Positions 8,044 to 15,188 of a stretch of DNA of 15,384 nucleotides are shown here, piece by piece (the stretch's first letter is position 1; each line of letters begins with the position of its first letter). The notes beneath the pieces were generated by a model. That model worked only from the letters and a program-made list of their open reading frames with translations, ran no database searches and had not been told where the DNA came from. Source of the stretch: JBARCX01 sp049794535 (GTDB lineage: Bacteria; Pseudomonadota; Gammaproteobacteria; Xanthomonadales; Rhodanobacteraceae). The stretch is from contig JBARCX010000164.1 in assembly GCA_049794535.1 (NCBI GenBank), forward strand, positions 1 through 15,384, read 5' to 3'. The position numbers and the translations under genes are program-made.

Positions 8044-8664
8044 TCAACCCATCGGTCGACACACTAGAAACAGAGCCAGTGACAACATCAATAGTGCGAC
8101 CATGACATCGAACACCCGCCAAGCGCGTGGGCTGCGAAACACCGGCAGCAGAACACGCGCGCCATAACCGAGCGCCGTGAACCAGAGCAAGCTAGCGCTG
8201 GCAGCACCCGCTGCAAACATCCAACGTTTCGGCCCTTCATAGTGCGTCGACAGGCTGCCCAGCAGAATCACCGTATCCAAATAAACGTGCGGATTAAGCA
8301 AAGTGAAGCCCAAGCATGCCAGCACCACTCGTCGCCGCGTCGACGCCACTTCACTGTCAGCCGGCTGCAGCCCACTCTCACCGCACCAGGCGCGCCGCGC
8401 TGCTAAGAAACCATAACCAAGCAAGAAAGCGGCACCCGCATACCGAACGAACTGCAACAGACCAGCATGCTGCTGGACCGCTAACCCCATGCCCGCCACG
8501 CCGAGAAGGATAAGGGCGGCATCGGCGATCACACAGACCGCAACCACTACACCCACATGGCGTCGCTGCAGTCCCTGCCTCAGTACAAATGCGTTTTGCG
8601 CCCCGATCGCGATGATCAAGCTGGCACCGGCGCCCAGACCGGCGAGATAGGCGGATGACTGCAT
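8044..8664 (-). CDS. argO: LysE/ArgO-type amino-acid exporter
   Basis: Inner-membrane exporter of the LysE superfamily. Close relatives export L-arginine (ArgO) or L-lysine (LysE). The 206-residue protein has the family signature GAQNAFVLRQGL (21-32) in the first helix region, hydrophobic segments at about 5-25, 38-60, 67-88, 113-137, 150-172 and 185-202, and the conserved TLLNPHVYLDTVILLG (121-136). E. coli ArgO is 211 residues. The frame is open to a GTG at 8709, but that start overlaps the likely transcription start. ATG 8664 gives the family length and has GGAAA seven bases upstream. Divergent transcription from an ArgP-type regulator strongly supports basic-amino-acid export under that regulator. 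Arginine versus lysine cannot be told from sequence alone. Confidence 0.88.
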   Translation of the reverse strand: MQSSAYLAGLGAGASLIIAIGAQNAFVLRQGLQRRHVGVVVAVCVIADAALILLGVAGMGLAVQQHAGLLQFVRYAGAAFLLGYGFLAARRAWCGESGLQPADSEVASTRRRVVLACLGFTLLNPHVYLDTVILLGSLSTHYEGPKRWMFAAGAASASLLWFTALGYGARVLLPVFRSPRAWRVFDVMVALLMLSLALFLVCRPMG

Positions 8665-8712
8665 GCAGGTTTCCAGGCGGAAGACAGCCCGCAATGTCTC
8701 GCGCCGCACGAA

Positions 8713-8741
8713 ATTAGGAAAACTAAATTTCCTTATCTCAC
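8713..8741 (-). promoter_or_regulatory. Candidate argO promoter
   Basis: On the minus strand GTGAGA (8741-8736, four of six bases) is followed by a 17-bp spacer and CCTAAT (8718-8713, four of six). The predicted transcript starts near 8706, 42 nt before the ATG. The -10 lies inside the proximal T-N11-A box, as expected for a LysR-controlled promoter. Confidence 0.45.
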
Positions 8742-8758
8742 ATTAGATAAACTTAATT
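8713..8758. promoter_or_regulatory. Two direct T-N11-A boxes, probable ArgP/LysG operator
   Basis: ATTAGGAAAACTAAATT (8713-8729) and ATTAGATAAACTTAATT (8742-8758) match at 14 of 17 positions and are offset by 29 bp. Each contains a LysR-type T-N11-A core (8714-8726 and 8743-8755). The first is a perfect TTAG-N5-CTAA dyad. They lie in the AT-rich gap between the exporter and its divergent LysR regulator. Confidence 0.6.
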
Positions 8759-8804
8759 GGATCGACTTACTATGGCGCGACCCAACTTCGCGCCTCAATG
8801 CCCC

Positions 8805-9743
8805 ATGAGCATGCTCAATCCTCAGTTGACCGCCTTTGCCGCCGTGCTGAGTGAGGGTACGTTCGAAGGCGCCGCGCGCAGGCTCTCGCTGACGCCCTCG
8901 GCGATTTCGCAGCGCGTCAAGGCATTGGAGGATCGCCTCGGCCAGGTACTGATACTGCGTCGCACGCCTTGCCGTGCCACGGCCGCCGGGCAGAGGTTGC
9001 TACGCAGCGTGCAGCAAATGCAGCTATTGGAAACCGAGACCCTCGATGAATTCTCCATAGAGCCCGCCTCGGGCGCTTCGATTGCACCCGACACCGCACC
9101 ACCACCGATCGTTATCGCAGTGAATGCGGACTCCATGGCCACCTGGTTTCTGCCCGCGCTGGCCGACTTACATACGCGCTACAACCTGCAATTCGATGTA
9201 CGCGTGGAGGATCAGGATCACTCAGCCGATCTGCTGCGCGACGGCTCGGTGCTCGGCGCCGTCACCGCTGACGCCAAGCCCGTGCAAGGCTGCACGGTCA
9301 AGAAGCTGGGGGTGATGCGCTACCTGCCGATCGCCTCACCCAGCTTGGTCGCCAAATATTTCGCGGATGGCGTAGATGCGGCGTCACTGAATCGAGCCCC
9401 CATGCTGGTATTCAATCGCAAAGACACCCTGCAGACCCGCTTCATGCGCAGCCTGACCCGTGCGCGGCTAGCTCCGCCTATCCACTACCTGCCCTCCTCG
9501 ACCGCCTTCGTCGAAGCCGCGGCCTTGGGCCTTGGCTGGGCCATGGCGCCCGAATCCATGCTCCAGGCGCCCTTGGCTGAGGGCTCACTCTGTGAATTGG
9601 CCCCAGGGCGCTGGCTGGATGTCCCGCTCTACTGGCAGCACTGGTCGATCCGCTCCACCACGTTATCGCGACTGACACATGCACTGGCCGACGCCGCCGA
9701 ACTCAGCCTGCGCCCCCAAGCTGGGGCACGCCGGAAGGCATGA
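8805..9743 (+). CDS. argP: ArgP/LysG family LysR-type transcriptional regulator
   Basis: DNA-binding activator of the ArgP (IciA)/LysG subgroup, which senses arginine and lysine and controls the exporter argO/lysE. The 312-residue protein has an N-terminal winged helix-turn-helix (about 8-65: TFEGAARRLSLTPSAISQRVKALEDRLGQ split over helices 2-3), a linker, and a periplasmic-binding-like effector domain (about 98-295). The motif AVNADSMATWFLPAL opening the effector domain is a signature shared with E. coli ArgP (AVNADSLATWLLPAL). The frame is open to a TTG at 8757 and also has ATG at 8772. The ATG at 8805 (or 8811) agrees with family starts, though no strong ribosome site precedes any of them. 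It is divergent from argO, with twin LysR boxes between them, so autoregulation is likely. Confidence 0.9.
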   Translation: MSMLNPQLTAFAAVLSEGTFEGAARRLSLTPSAISQRVKALEDRLGQVLILRRTPCRATAAGQRLLRSVQQMQLLETETLDEFSIEPASGASIAPDTAPPPIVIAVNADSMATWFLPALADLHTRYNLQFDVRVEDQDHSADLLRDGSVLGAVTADAKPVQGCTVKKLGVMRYLPIASPSLVAKYFADGVDAASLNRAPMLVFNRKDTLQTRFMRSLTRARLAPPIHYLPSSTAFVEAAALGLGWAMAPESMLQAPLAEGSLCELAPGRWLDVPLYWQHWSIRSTTLSRLTHALADAAELSLRPQAGARRKA

Positions 9744-9754
9744 AGTAGTACTAA

Positions 9755-9880
9755 GGGCCTATCTAAAAGCTCTAACGCAGCAGGCACATCGCGAAGAAGG
9801 CCAGTGCTACCATCGCCGAGCGCAGATTGATGAGGGGCACATTTGCGTTATCCCAAGTACCAGCACAAATCTGCATCGTC
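9755..9880 (-). pseudogene. Possible 3' remnant of an insertion sequence
   Basis: The minus strand encodes a short tail (about TWDNANVPLINLRSAMVALAF then FAMCLLR) ending in a stop at 9772, four bases before GGGCCTATCTAAAA (9755-9768). That 14-mer is preceded by CTAA. A transposase C-terminus running up to a terminal inverted repeat, with a YTAR-like target, is the layout of IS5-family ends. No opposite end was found in the window and the tail was not matched to a named element. The identification is tentative. Confidence 0.22.
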
Positions 9881-9902
9881 ACGGCCGCTGTGCCCAGGGC
9901 GG

Positions 9903-11633
9903 GTGCGGATACTGATGCTTGTCTTTTTGTGCCTGGTGCACCCGGCTTGCTGGGCGAACCAACCTTACCCGTTGTTCGGCCCGCCATTGGTGGACACTAC
10001 CGTCGCGACCTATCAGGCCGCGCCTGGTGAGCTTGCTCCGCAAAACTATGCCGGGCTGCCAGCTTGGCTCGCATCACACACGCGCTTATCAACGGTCAGC
10101 ATGCTCGGTGGTGACTACTGGCTGGTGACGCGGCTCACTCCATCCCTACCCCATCCAGGTCAGCTCAGTCCCGATGGACCGACGTTTGATTGGGTCGTGA
10201 CGTTCAATAACACCTACTACAAGCACGCCACCATCGCCGTGCTCGGCGACGATGACTCACGCTGGCAATTCGAAGCTGGGCACAACATCGACGCGAACTT
10301 CTTGCTGCACGGCGCGGCGGAAGTAACGCTCGCGCCAAACCACCAGTACGCCGTCGTTATCCATGTAACCACGCCCTTCTTCACCGCGTTGCCGCGCATC
10401 GATGTGCAGACGCATGCGCAATATCGCCAGCGCGCGATGAATGAGTCGGCCTTAGTGCTCGGCTCACTGGGGCTGCTGTGCGGCTTGGGTATTTTCATAC
10501 TGTTCGTGGGGATCTGGATCAGGGATCGTCGCTACGCGCTCTATGGCTGCCAGGCGTTGATCCTGGTCTTTGGCTGGAGCTTCTTTTTCGGCGTGCCGCA
10601 AGGCTGGCTGCGCATCGACACGGGCCGGGTCAACTTCACCCAGTGGTTCATCGTGTTACCGATTGTCCACGCATGGTTCACCATCCGCTTTCTCGACCTG
10701 CGTCGACATGCTCCACGGCTGGCACGCGTTGGAGACGCCATCGCCATTGCATCCGCCGTAGCGCTGCTGCCATCGCTGATCTTCCCATCGCTGGCATTCC
10801 TCATCGCTACCCTGGCGGTCGCCATCGTCGTATTGTTTTCCGCAAGCAGCGGCGTGTGGGCCCTGCTGCGAGGCGTACGTCAGGCACGCTTCTTCACGCT
10901 GGCCTTCGTGGCGGTGCTGGTACCGGGCCTGATCATTCTGCCGGTTAATTTCGGCCTGGTTCCGAGCATCGTCGACAATGCCGACCTACTGACGCTGATC
11001 GGCAACGGTTGCGAAGCCATGCTGTTGGCCTTTGCGCTGGCCGACCATGTGAAGCTGGTCGAAGATGGTCGCGAGCGCTACCGCCTGGGTATGCAAGAGG
11101 CCATTGCCAAAGCATCCATCGATCCTCTCACTGATCTCGGCAACCGACTCGCGTTCAACGTGATGATCGAGGAGATCACCCGCCGAACAAACCCCAATCC
11201 CATCCAGGGTACGTGGCAGATCGCGATGATCGACCTCGATGGGCTCAAGCAGGTCAACGACACGCTAGGCCACGAATACGGCGATGAGCTGCTGCAAGCC
11301 ACGGGCGCAGGACTTACGCGCCTTGGGGACCACACCCGAGCATTTCGGTTGGGCGGCGACGAATTCGCCGTCATCTCCTATGGCGATGATCTCAGCCAGC
11401 AACGCCTGACGAGAGCCCTTGCCGATCTGGATCGCACATTGCGCGAAACCGGCTTCCCTGACGCTGGTGTCAGCTTTGGCGTGTGCAGCGCGCCGATCAC
11501 CAACAAGCGCGACTTTACCGGGCTGGTACGCGAAGCCGATCGCATTATGTACGCGTACAAATATCGACGTCGTGGTGAGCGCGCCTCCGATCAGCCGCTA
11601 TCGGAAGGGCGAGGAGTGAGAAACGAGGAGTAA
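9903..11633 (+). CDS. Membrane diguanylate cyclase, 7TMR-DISM sensor plus GGDEF domain
   Basis: Makes cyclic di-GMP from two GTP at the inner membrane. Numbering here is from the longest frame (TTG 9843). There is a signal peptide (RVRI, hydrophobic 24-32, then PACWA), a periplasmic ligand-binding DISMED2-like domain (about 40-195), seven hydrophobic helices (about 203-226, 231-251, 264-284, 297-313, 316-342, 350-372, 380-402), a short helical linker, and a GGDEF domain from DPLTDLGNR (427). The domain holds the metal-binding Asp in MIDLDGLKQVND (464) and an intact GGDEF (504-508). The canonical RxxD inhibitory site before GGDEF is absent: RLGD is present but two residues too far upstream. 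The start is uncertain. TTG 9843 has GAGGGG five bases upstream but lies in a possible IS remnant. GTG 9903 gives a normal signal peptide, and ATG 9915 is also possible. The last residues (GRGVRNEE) are encoded by a repeat element. It converges on the FAD oxidoreductase gene. Confidence 0.88.
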   Translation: MRILMLVFLCLVHPACWANQPYPLFGPPLVDTTVATYQAAPGELAPQNYAGLPAWLASHTRLSTVSMLGGDYWLVTRLTPSLPHPGQLSPDGPTFDWVVTFNNTYYKHATIAVLGDDDSRWQFEAGHNIDANFLLHGAAEVTLAPNHQYAVVIHVTTPFFTALPRIDVQTHAQYRQRAMNESALVLGSLGLLCGLGIFILFVGIWIRDRRYALYGCQALILVFGWSFFFGVPQGWLRIDTGRVNFTQWFIVLPIVHAWFTIRFLDLRRHAPRLARVGDAIAIASAVALLPSLIFPSLAFLIATLAVAIVVLFSASSGVWALLRGVRQARFFTLAFVAVLVPGLIILPVNFGLVPSIVDNADLLTLIGNGCEAMLLAFALADHVKLVEDGRERYRLGMQEAIAKASIDPLTDLGNRLAFNVMIEEITRRTNPNPIQGTWQIAMIDLDGLKQVNDTLGHEYGDELLQATGAGLTRLGDHTRAFRLGGDEFAVISYGDDLSQQRLTRALADLDRTLRETGFPDAGVSFGVCSAPITNKRDFTGLVREADRIMYAYKYRRRGERASDQPLSEGRGVRNEE

Positions 11634-11725
11634 GAAACGAGTTTGAACGCCGCAAGTAGTCGGCTTTCGCGACAAACTACGTTTTCGCCAGCGCTTAAAC
11701 ACTCATTTCTCACTACTCACCTCTC
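11611..11725. repeat. Palindromic intergenic repeat element with tandem 14-mers
   Basis: Two tandem 14-mers, GAGGAGTGAGAAAC (11611-11624) and GAGGAGTAAGAAAC (11625-11638), are followed by GAGTTTGAACGC. The far end (11691-11725) is their inverted counterpart: its complement reads GAGTAGTGAGAAATGA, which matches the second unit plus GA at 13 of 16 positions, and then GTTTAAGCGC. Between the arms lies an inner dyad, GTAGTCG ... CGACAAACTAC. The whole 115 bp can fold as a long interrupted hairpin. It lies between convergent genes, contains the stop codon of the GGDEF gene, and abuts the stop of the FAD gene. Confidence 0.65.
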
Positions 11726-13909
11726 CTACCAGCCTCGCTCACCTTGAATGACTGCCGGCCAGCCGCTGATGGCTCGGCTCGCTTGCATGCCTCCCATGAC
11801 AGCTGCTTCGACACAGCCAGCATCGAGCCCCGTCTTCAGCCAATCGCCAGCCAGGAACAAATTGGTGAAGCCTGATTGGTCGCTCTTCAAGCGGTACTTG
11901 CTCGAGTCGACAATGGACAACACGTAGCGCTCTGACGGATCGACATTGGCGCGCCAGTACTGCGCATCGAAGCGCGCAACGCCAGCACCGCCCGCCGGAT
12001 CAACCAGCCATGTCCATGGGAACCCGTTTTCTCCCACATTCGTCCAGAGCGCGCCGATCTGCGTGTTGAGTTGATGGATGGCCGCTGCTTTCACAAACCC
12101 GGCGCAATGGGCCGGAAATCCATGATCATCCGATGGCGGATAGGTATCCAGCGCCAAAGCACTGCAAAAGTAAGAAACGTTCTTTGGCGCATCGTCCGGT
12201 GCCCACGTCTCGCGACACAGGAGCTGATCCATCGGTGCCCATGTATCGAACGGCTCGGTGAAACCCGCCAGTACCGGCTCCTCGCCATTCGCACCGGGAT
12301 AGTTCCAACCCAAACCTTTCAAGTCCTGATTCATCCAGACTTGATACGCCTGGGTCGCCACCGCCGAGACTTTTTCGCTGCATTGCTGAAGCGATGGGCT
12401 TACGACCAACAATGGCTGCGCCACCTCCACCAGGCTTGCTACCGACAAGCCAAAAACGATCTGGTCGAAATCGATACCGTAACGCAACGTTTTCCTGGGC
12501 AAAGGATGACCGGTCAATTGCTGATACCGCTCCGGCCAATTCGACCAGTGGCTTTCCAGGTTAATTCCGGCTTCCTGCAACAGCTTCGCCTGTTGCGGAT
12601 CGATCTGTCCGTAGAGTGGTTTTGATGGCCAGCATGGCAAGTCTTTGACGTCGACCAGCGGATCGTAATCGTCACCGATCAACGTCACTTGCTGCTCAAG
12701 TTCGATTTCATCCACTCGCCCGCTTGTCGCATCGGGCCGCAACTCACACAGTTTGTGGAAGTAGTGAAAGCGCACGCCACGTCGCTTCAATACCTCGTAC
12801 AGCGGCGCAAAAACCACATCGCCCATACCTGCCTGCATTTTGTACATCAGCGCGCCGCGATAACCCAGGCCCACCTTGAGCATGCCGCGCAGCATGGTCC
12901 CTGCTTCCATGTTCGGCTTTTGCGGATCACCGTTCTGATAAGCAAATACCAGGTCGTAGAAACCACGTACGGGTGCGCTATCGATACTCACGGCCTGAGC
13001 ACCGTGCTGGGCAATCCAGGCACGAAAGTCGACGTTATTGATAACCTCAAAGCCCTTGCCGATCACATCATCGGCCAGCATGCCGATGCCTACGGCCAGC
13101 GATAAATCCATGGCGAGATAAAGCCGACGCCAATCGTCGGGCCACGTATCGGGATTGCCACACCACGCGGCCACATCGTGCAGCGCATGCTGCAAGTCTT
13201 GAAGCAGCTTCAGCACGGATGGCCAATCCGACGTTGTCGCACCACCGGTCGGCGCCGATTGCGCGGAAGACCGCGCCAGATCTCTTGCCTTGCGCACAAC
13301 AACCAGCGGATCGCCCACGTCCTCGATCACGGACACGCCTGCATGCACCGCAGTGAGAATCTCATGCAGTCGGCTTTCCCGATGTTCGCCCATGCGAAAC
13401 GCAGTGCCTTTGTATTCGAAATAGGTTTGCACCCAGGACTCGAACCAGGAGCGCTGCCAATCCAGCAACTCTGCCATGGCCGTGCCGATTGTTTCCTGCG
13501 CACGCGGCGTGCCGGGTGTCCCTGGCAGCTCCGGTGTGTTGACCGGCCAGACACGCCAGTCATTCTCAATCAGCTCGGCGAGACAAACGTAGTGCTGTGG
13601 CTTGAAAGCATCGGTCCACGTCGCCAACGGACTACCAGCCGGTCGATCCAGTTCGGCATACGCCTGTTGCATCAAGTTGAAACCGTTGTCGTAGAAACCA
13701 AACCAGATGTGCAGGCCGTGCTCTTCGATACGTTCGGCCATCTCCGCATTGCGACCACTCGCCCCTTTGCCGCCGAGGCGCCAGCCCATCTGGTAGACAT
13801 CGATTTGATAACGATCCTGCCAGTCGTCTTGAGAACTAAGCCAGAAAGCCGCCGTCATCGCGCCGACACCGCCACCGAGAATGACGATGCGTTGTGGTTG
13901 CGTCGCCAT
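11726..13909 (-). CDS. Large FAD-dependent oxidoreductase, phytoene-desaturase/amine-oxidase type
   Basis: A 727-residue flavoprotein of unassigned substrate. The N-terminus is a Rossmann FAD site, IVILGGGVGAMTAAFWL (8-24), with Ala in place of the last Gly of GxGxxG. The second dinucleotide-fold strand follows with YQMGWRLGGKGASGRN (about 40-55). At the C-terminus NLFLAGDWLKTG ... GCVEAAVMGGMQASRAI is the FAD-binding closing motif shared by carotenoid desaturases/isomerases, hydroxysqualene dehydroxylase (HpnE) and amine oxidases. At 727 residues it is far longer than those families (about 420-550), with the extra length in the central part, roughly 120-330. There is no signal peptide or membrane segment, so it is probably cytoplasmic. 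The ATG at 13909 shares its A with the TGA of the upstream gene and has GAGGAG eight bases before it, so the two are translationally coupled. A TTG at 13912 is the alternative. Fold is confident and reaction is not. Confidence 0.85.
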   Translation of the reverse strand: MATQPQRIVILGGGVGAMTAAFWLSSQDDWQDRYQIDVYQMGWRLGGKGASGRNAEMAERIEEHGLHIWFGFYDNGFNLMQQAYAELDRPAGSPLATWTDAFKPQHYVCLAELIENDWRVWPVNTPELPGTPGTPRAQETIGTAMAELLDWQRSWFESWVQTYFEYKGTAFRMGEHRESRLHEILTAVHAGVSVIEDVGDPLVVVRKARDLARSSAQSAPTGGATTSDWPSVLKLLQDLQHALHDVAAWCGNPDTWPDDWRRLYLAMDLSLAVGIGMLADDVIGKGFEVINNVDFRAWIAQHGAQAVSIDSAPVRGFYDLVFAYQNGDPQKPNMEAGTMLRGMLKVGLGYRGALMYKMQAGMGDVVFAPLYEVLKRRGVRFHYFHKLCELRPDATSGRVDEIELEQQVTLIGDDYDPLVDVKDLPCWPSKPLYGQIDPQQAKLLQEAGINLESHWSNWPERYQQLTGHPLPRKTLRYGIDFDQIVFGLSVASLVEVAQPLLVVSPSLQQCSEKVSAVATQAYQVWMNQDLKGLGWNYPGANGEEPVLAGFTEPFDTWAPMDQLLCRETWAPDDAPKNVSYFCSALALDTYPPSDDHGFPAHCAGFVKAAAIHQLNTQIGALWTNVGENGFPWTWLVDPAGGAGVARFDAQYWRANVDPSERYVLSIVDSSKYRLKSDQSGFTNLFLAGDWLKTGLDAGCVEAAVMGGMQASRAISGWPAVIQGERGW

Positions 13910-14889
13910 CAAGCCTGCTCCTCATCAACCAGCGAGTTGTTCACCAGCTCGATGCCAGCCCCCACTTCGAAATCGAAGTCGATGCAAAAACCGCAATGCG
14001 CCTGTTGCACACCCAGCTCCCAGCCGAGCGTGTGATGCAAGGGAAAGCTATCGAAGGGATGCAAGCGAAGGTCATACCTGCCGCTTAGCAGAGACAAACC
14101 GCGAATGGCGGTGACTTTGGCAGGTGCAGCTACGATGGCCTGGTACACCGCACGATGACCACTGCCGTCCGGAAATTGCTTCAGGAAGACCTGGTCAACG
14201 CCAGGGAAAAAGTTGAACCATTCGTCAAACTTCGCCCGCCACGCTGGATGTGTATCCCAGAAGCCAGGCGTCTGATGCATGCTGGCAATCAAACCTTCGC
14301 GCCATGCCATCACATCCTTGGTTGGCTCGTCTTTAACACCCACTGTCGCGTCGAGATCGAGCAAAGGATGCATCGCCAATTCGGTTTTGGGCGAATAAGG
14401 CTGGAACCCTTTCGCGGCAAGTCGAAACGTCGTGGGCGGCGCATCGGGCCCGGGCATCGCATATTCACATTCGAATTTGGGATAGCCGTACAACTCGCGC
14501 CCATTGATCAACGCCATGCAGTCGTCGACCCATATATGCAGCGGATAGGCATAAAACGTCGGCAACACTTCGCCGGGTTTAGTGCAAGCCAACATCACCC
14601 AGGTGACGATGTCGACCTCCTTGCCCCAGCCCTTCACGATATCCACCGGATAAGCGCTGTGTGCGTGACTGATCTCGGCGAAGCTCAGCAACACGTAATG
14701 CGTCAGTACGGTGAAATGCATCTCCCCGCGACTGCACGCATTGAGCGTGCGATCCACGCTGGCCTGCAATGCGCTGACATCACCTGCCACCCAGAATCCG
14801 TACATGCGCGCTTTGTCCAGCGCCAGCGGCGGATGCATCAACGGTGAACCTGGTGGATAGAGAAACGGCGGACGTGACGATACGGCCAT
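13909..14889 (-). CDS. Acetoacetate decarboxylase (ADC) family protein
   Basis: A 326-residue protein of the ADC superfamily, whose founding member decarboxylates acetoacetate to acetone through a Schiff base on lysine. The core motif NGRELYGYPKFE (129-140) carries the expected catalytic Lys138. The next residue is Phe, not the second Lys of classical ADC, so the activity may differ; many ADC-like proteins act as aldolase-dehydratases or in secondary metabolism. HIWVDD-CMALINGRE before it and the late segment RYDLRLHPFDSFPLHHTLGWELG also look like the family's beta-cone strands. The frame opens at 14925 (ATG also at 14913 and 14904). ATG 14889 is chosen because GGGGGGT lies about seven bases upstream. 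It is first gene of a two-gene operon; its TGA overlaps the ATG of the FAD oxidoreductase. Joint action on one ketone or keto-acid substrate is likely but unproven. Confidence 0.85.
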   Translation of the reverse strand: MAVSSRPPFLYPPGSPLMHPPLALDKARMYGFWVAGDVSALQASVDRTLNACSRGEMHFTVLTHYVLLSFAEISHAHSAYPVDIVKGWGKEVDIVTWVMLACTKPGEVLPTFYAYPLHIWVDDCMALINGRELYGYPKFECEYAMPGPDAPPTTFRLAAKGFQPYSPKTELAMHPLLDLDATVGVKDEPTKDVMAWREGLIASMHQTPGFWDTHPAWRAKFDEWFNFFPGVDQVFLKQFPDGSGHRAVYQAIVAAPAKVTAIRGLSLLSGRYDLRLHPFDSFPLHHTLGWELGVQQAHCGFCIDFDFEVGAGIELVNNSLVDEEQA

Positions 14890-15188
14890 GCAAGCACCCC
14901 CCATGCTGTTCATGTGCGAATCCATACGCTGGCATGAAATGGGGGTGTTGTCGATGTGCGCCCAGTGATTAGCGGAAAGCCAAGCCTGCTCCCGATCTGG
15001 CGCCTAGAGCGCGTTATGAACTTTGAAAGAGAGCCTTGATATTACCCTACATGCAAACGTGTCACTGAGCACATTCTCGCCCATGCACAGTCACTATCTT
15101 GAAATTCGAGCACCGTCTAAAGCCAATGCGGATGCTTGCTGTGCACACAATCAATATTGGCTTTCGATTATGCATAAGGACATGTGCA
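14890..15188. other. Divergent intergenic region, lower GC
   Basis: About 300 bp between the ADC gene and a secreted-protein gene, containing no supported gene. It must hold both promoters. On the minus strand CCCCATTT (14944-14937) matches a sigma-32 -10 but has no matching -35. On the plus side a 9-bp perfect inverted repeat (15119-15164) precedes the secreted gene. Base composition from about 15020 onward is visibly more AT-rich than the genes to its left. A plus-strand open frame at 15023-15304 is judged spurious. Confidence 0.5.
15119..15164. promoter_or_regulatory. Dyad element upstream of the secreted-protein gene
   Basis: AAAGCCAAT (15119-15127) and ATTGGCTTT (15156-15164) are perfect 9-bp inverted copies 28 bp apart. 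The 8-bp palindrome TGTGCACA (15140-15147) lies between them. The right arm ends 24 bp before the start codon, so it could be an operator or an mRNA leader hairpin. No regulator family is implied. Confidence 0.35.

Noticed and set aside
8757..8804. TTG and ATG starts extending the LysR regulator by up to 16 residues
   Set aside because: They overlap the operator/promoter region and add residues absent from ArgP/LysG relatives. No ribosome site supports them.
13178..14035. 285-codon plus-strand open frame opposite the FAD and ADC genes
   Set aside because: It is antisense to two genes with clear family motifs. Its translation is rich in Arg, His and Cys with no domain.
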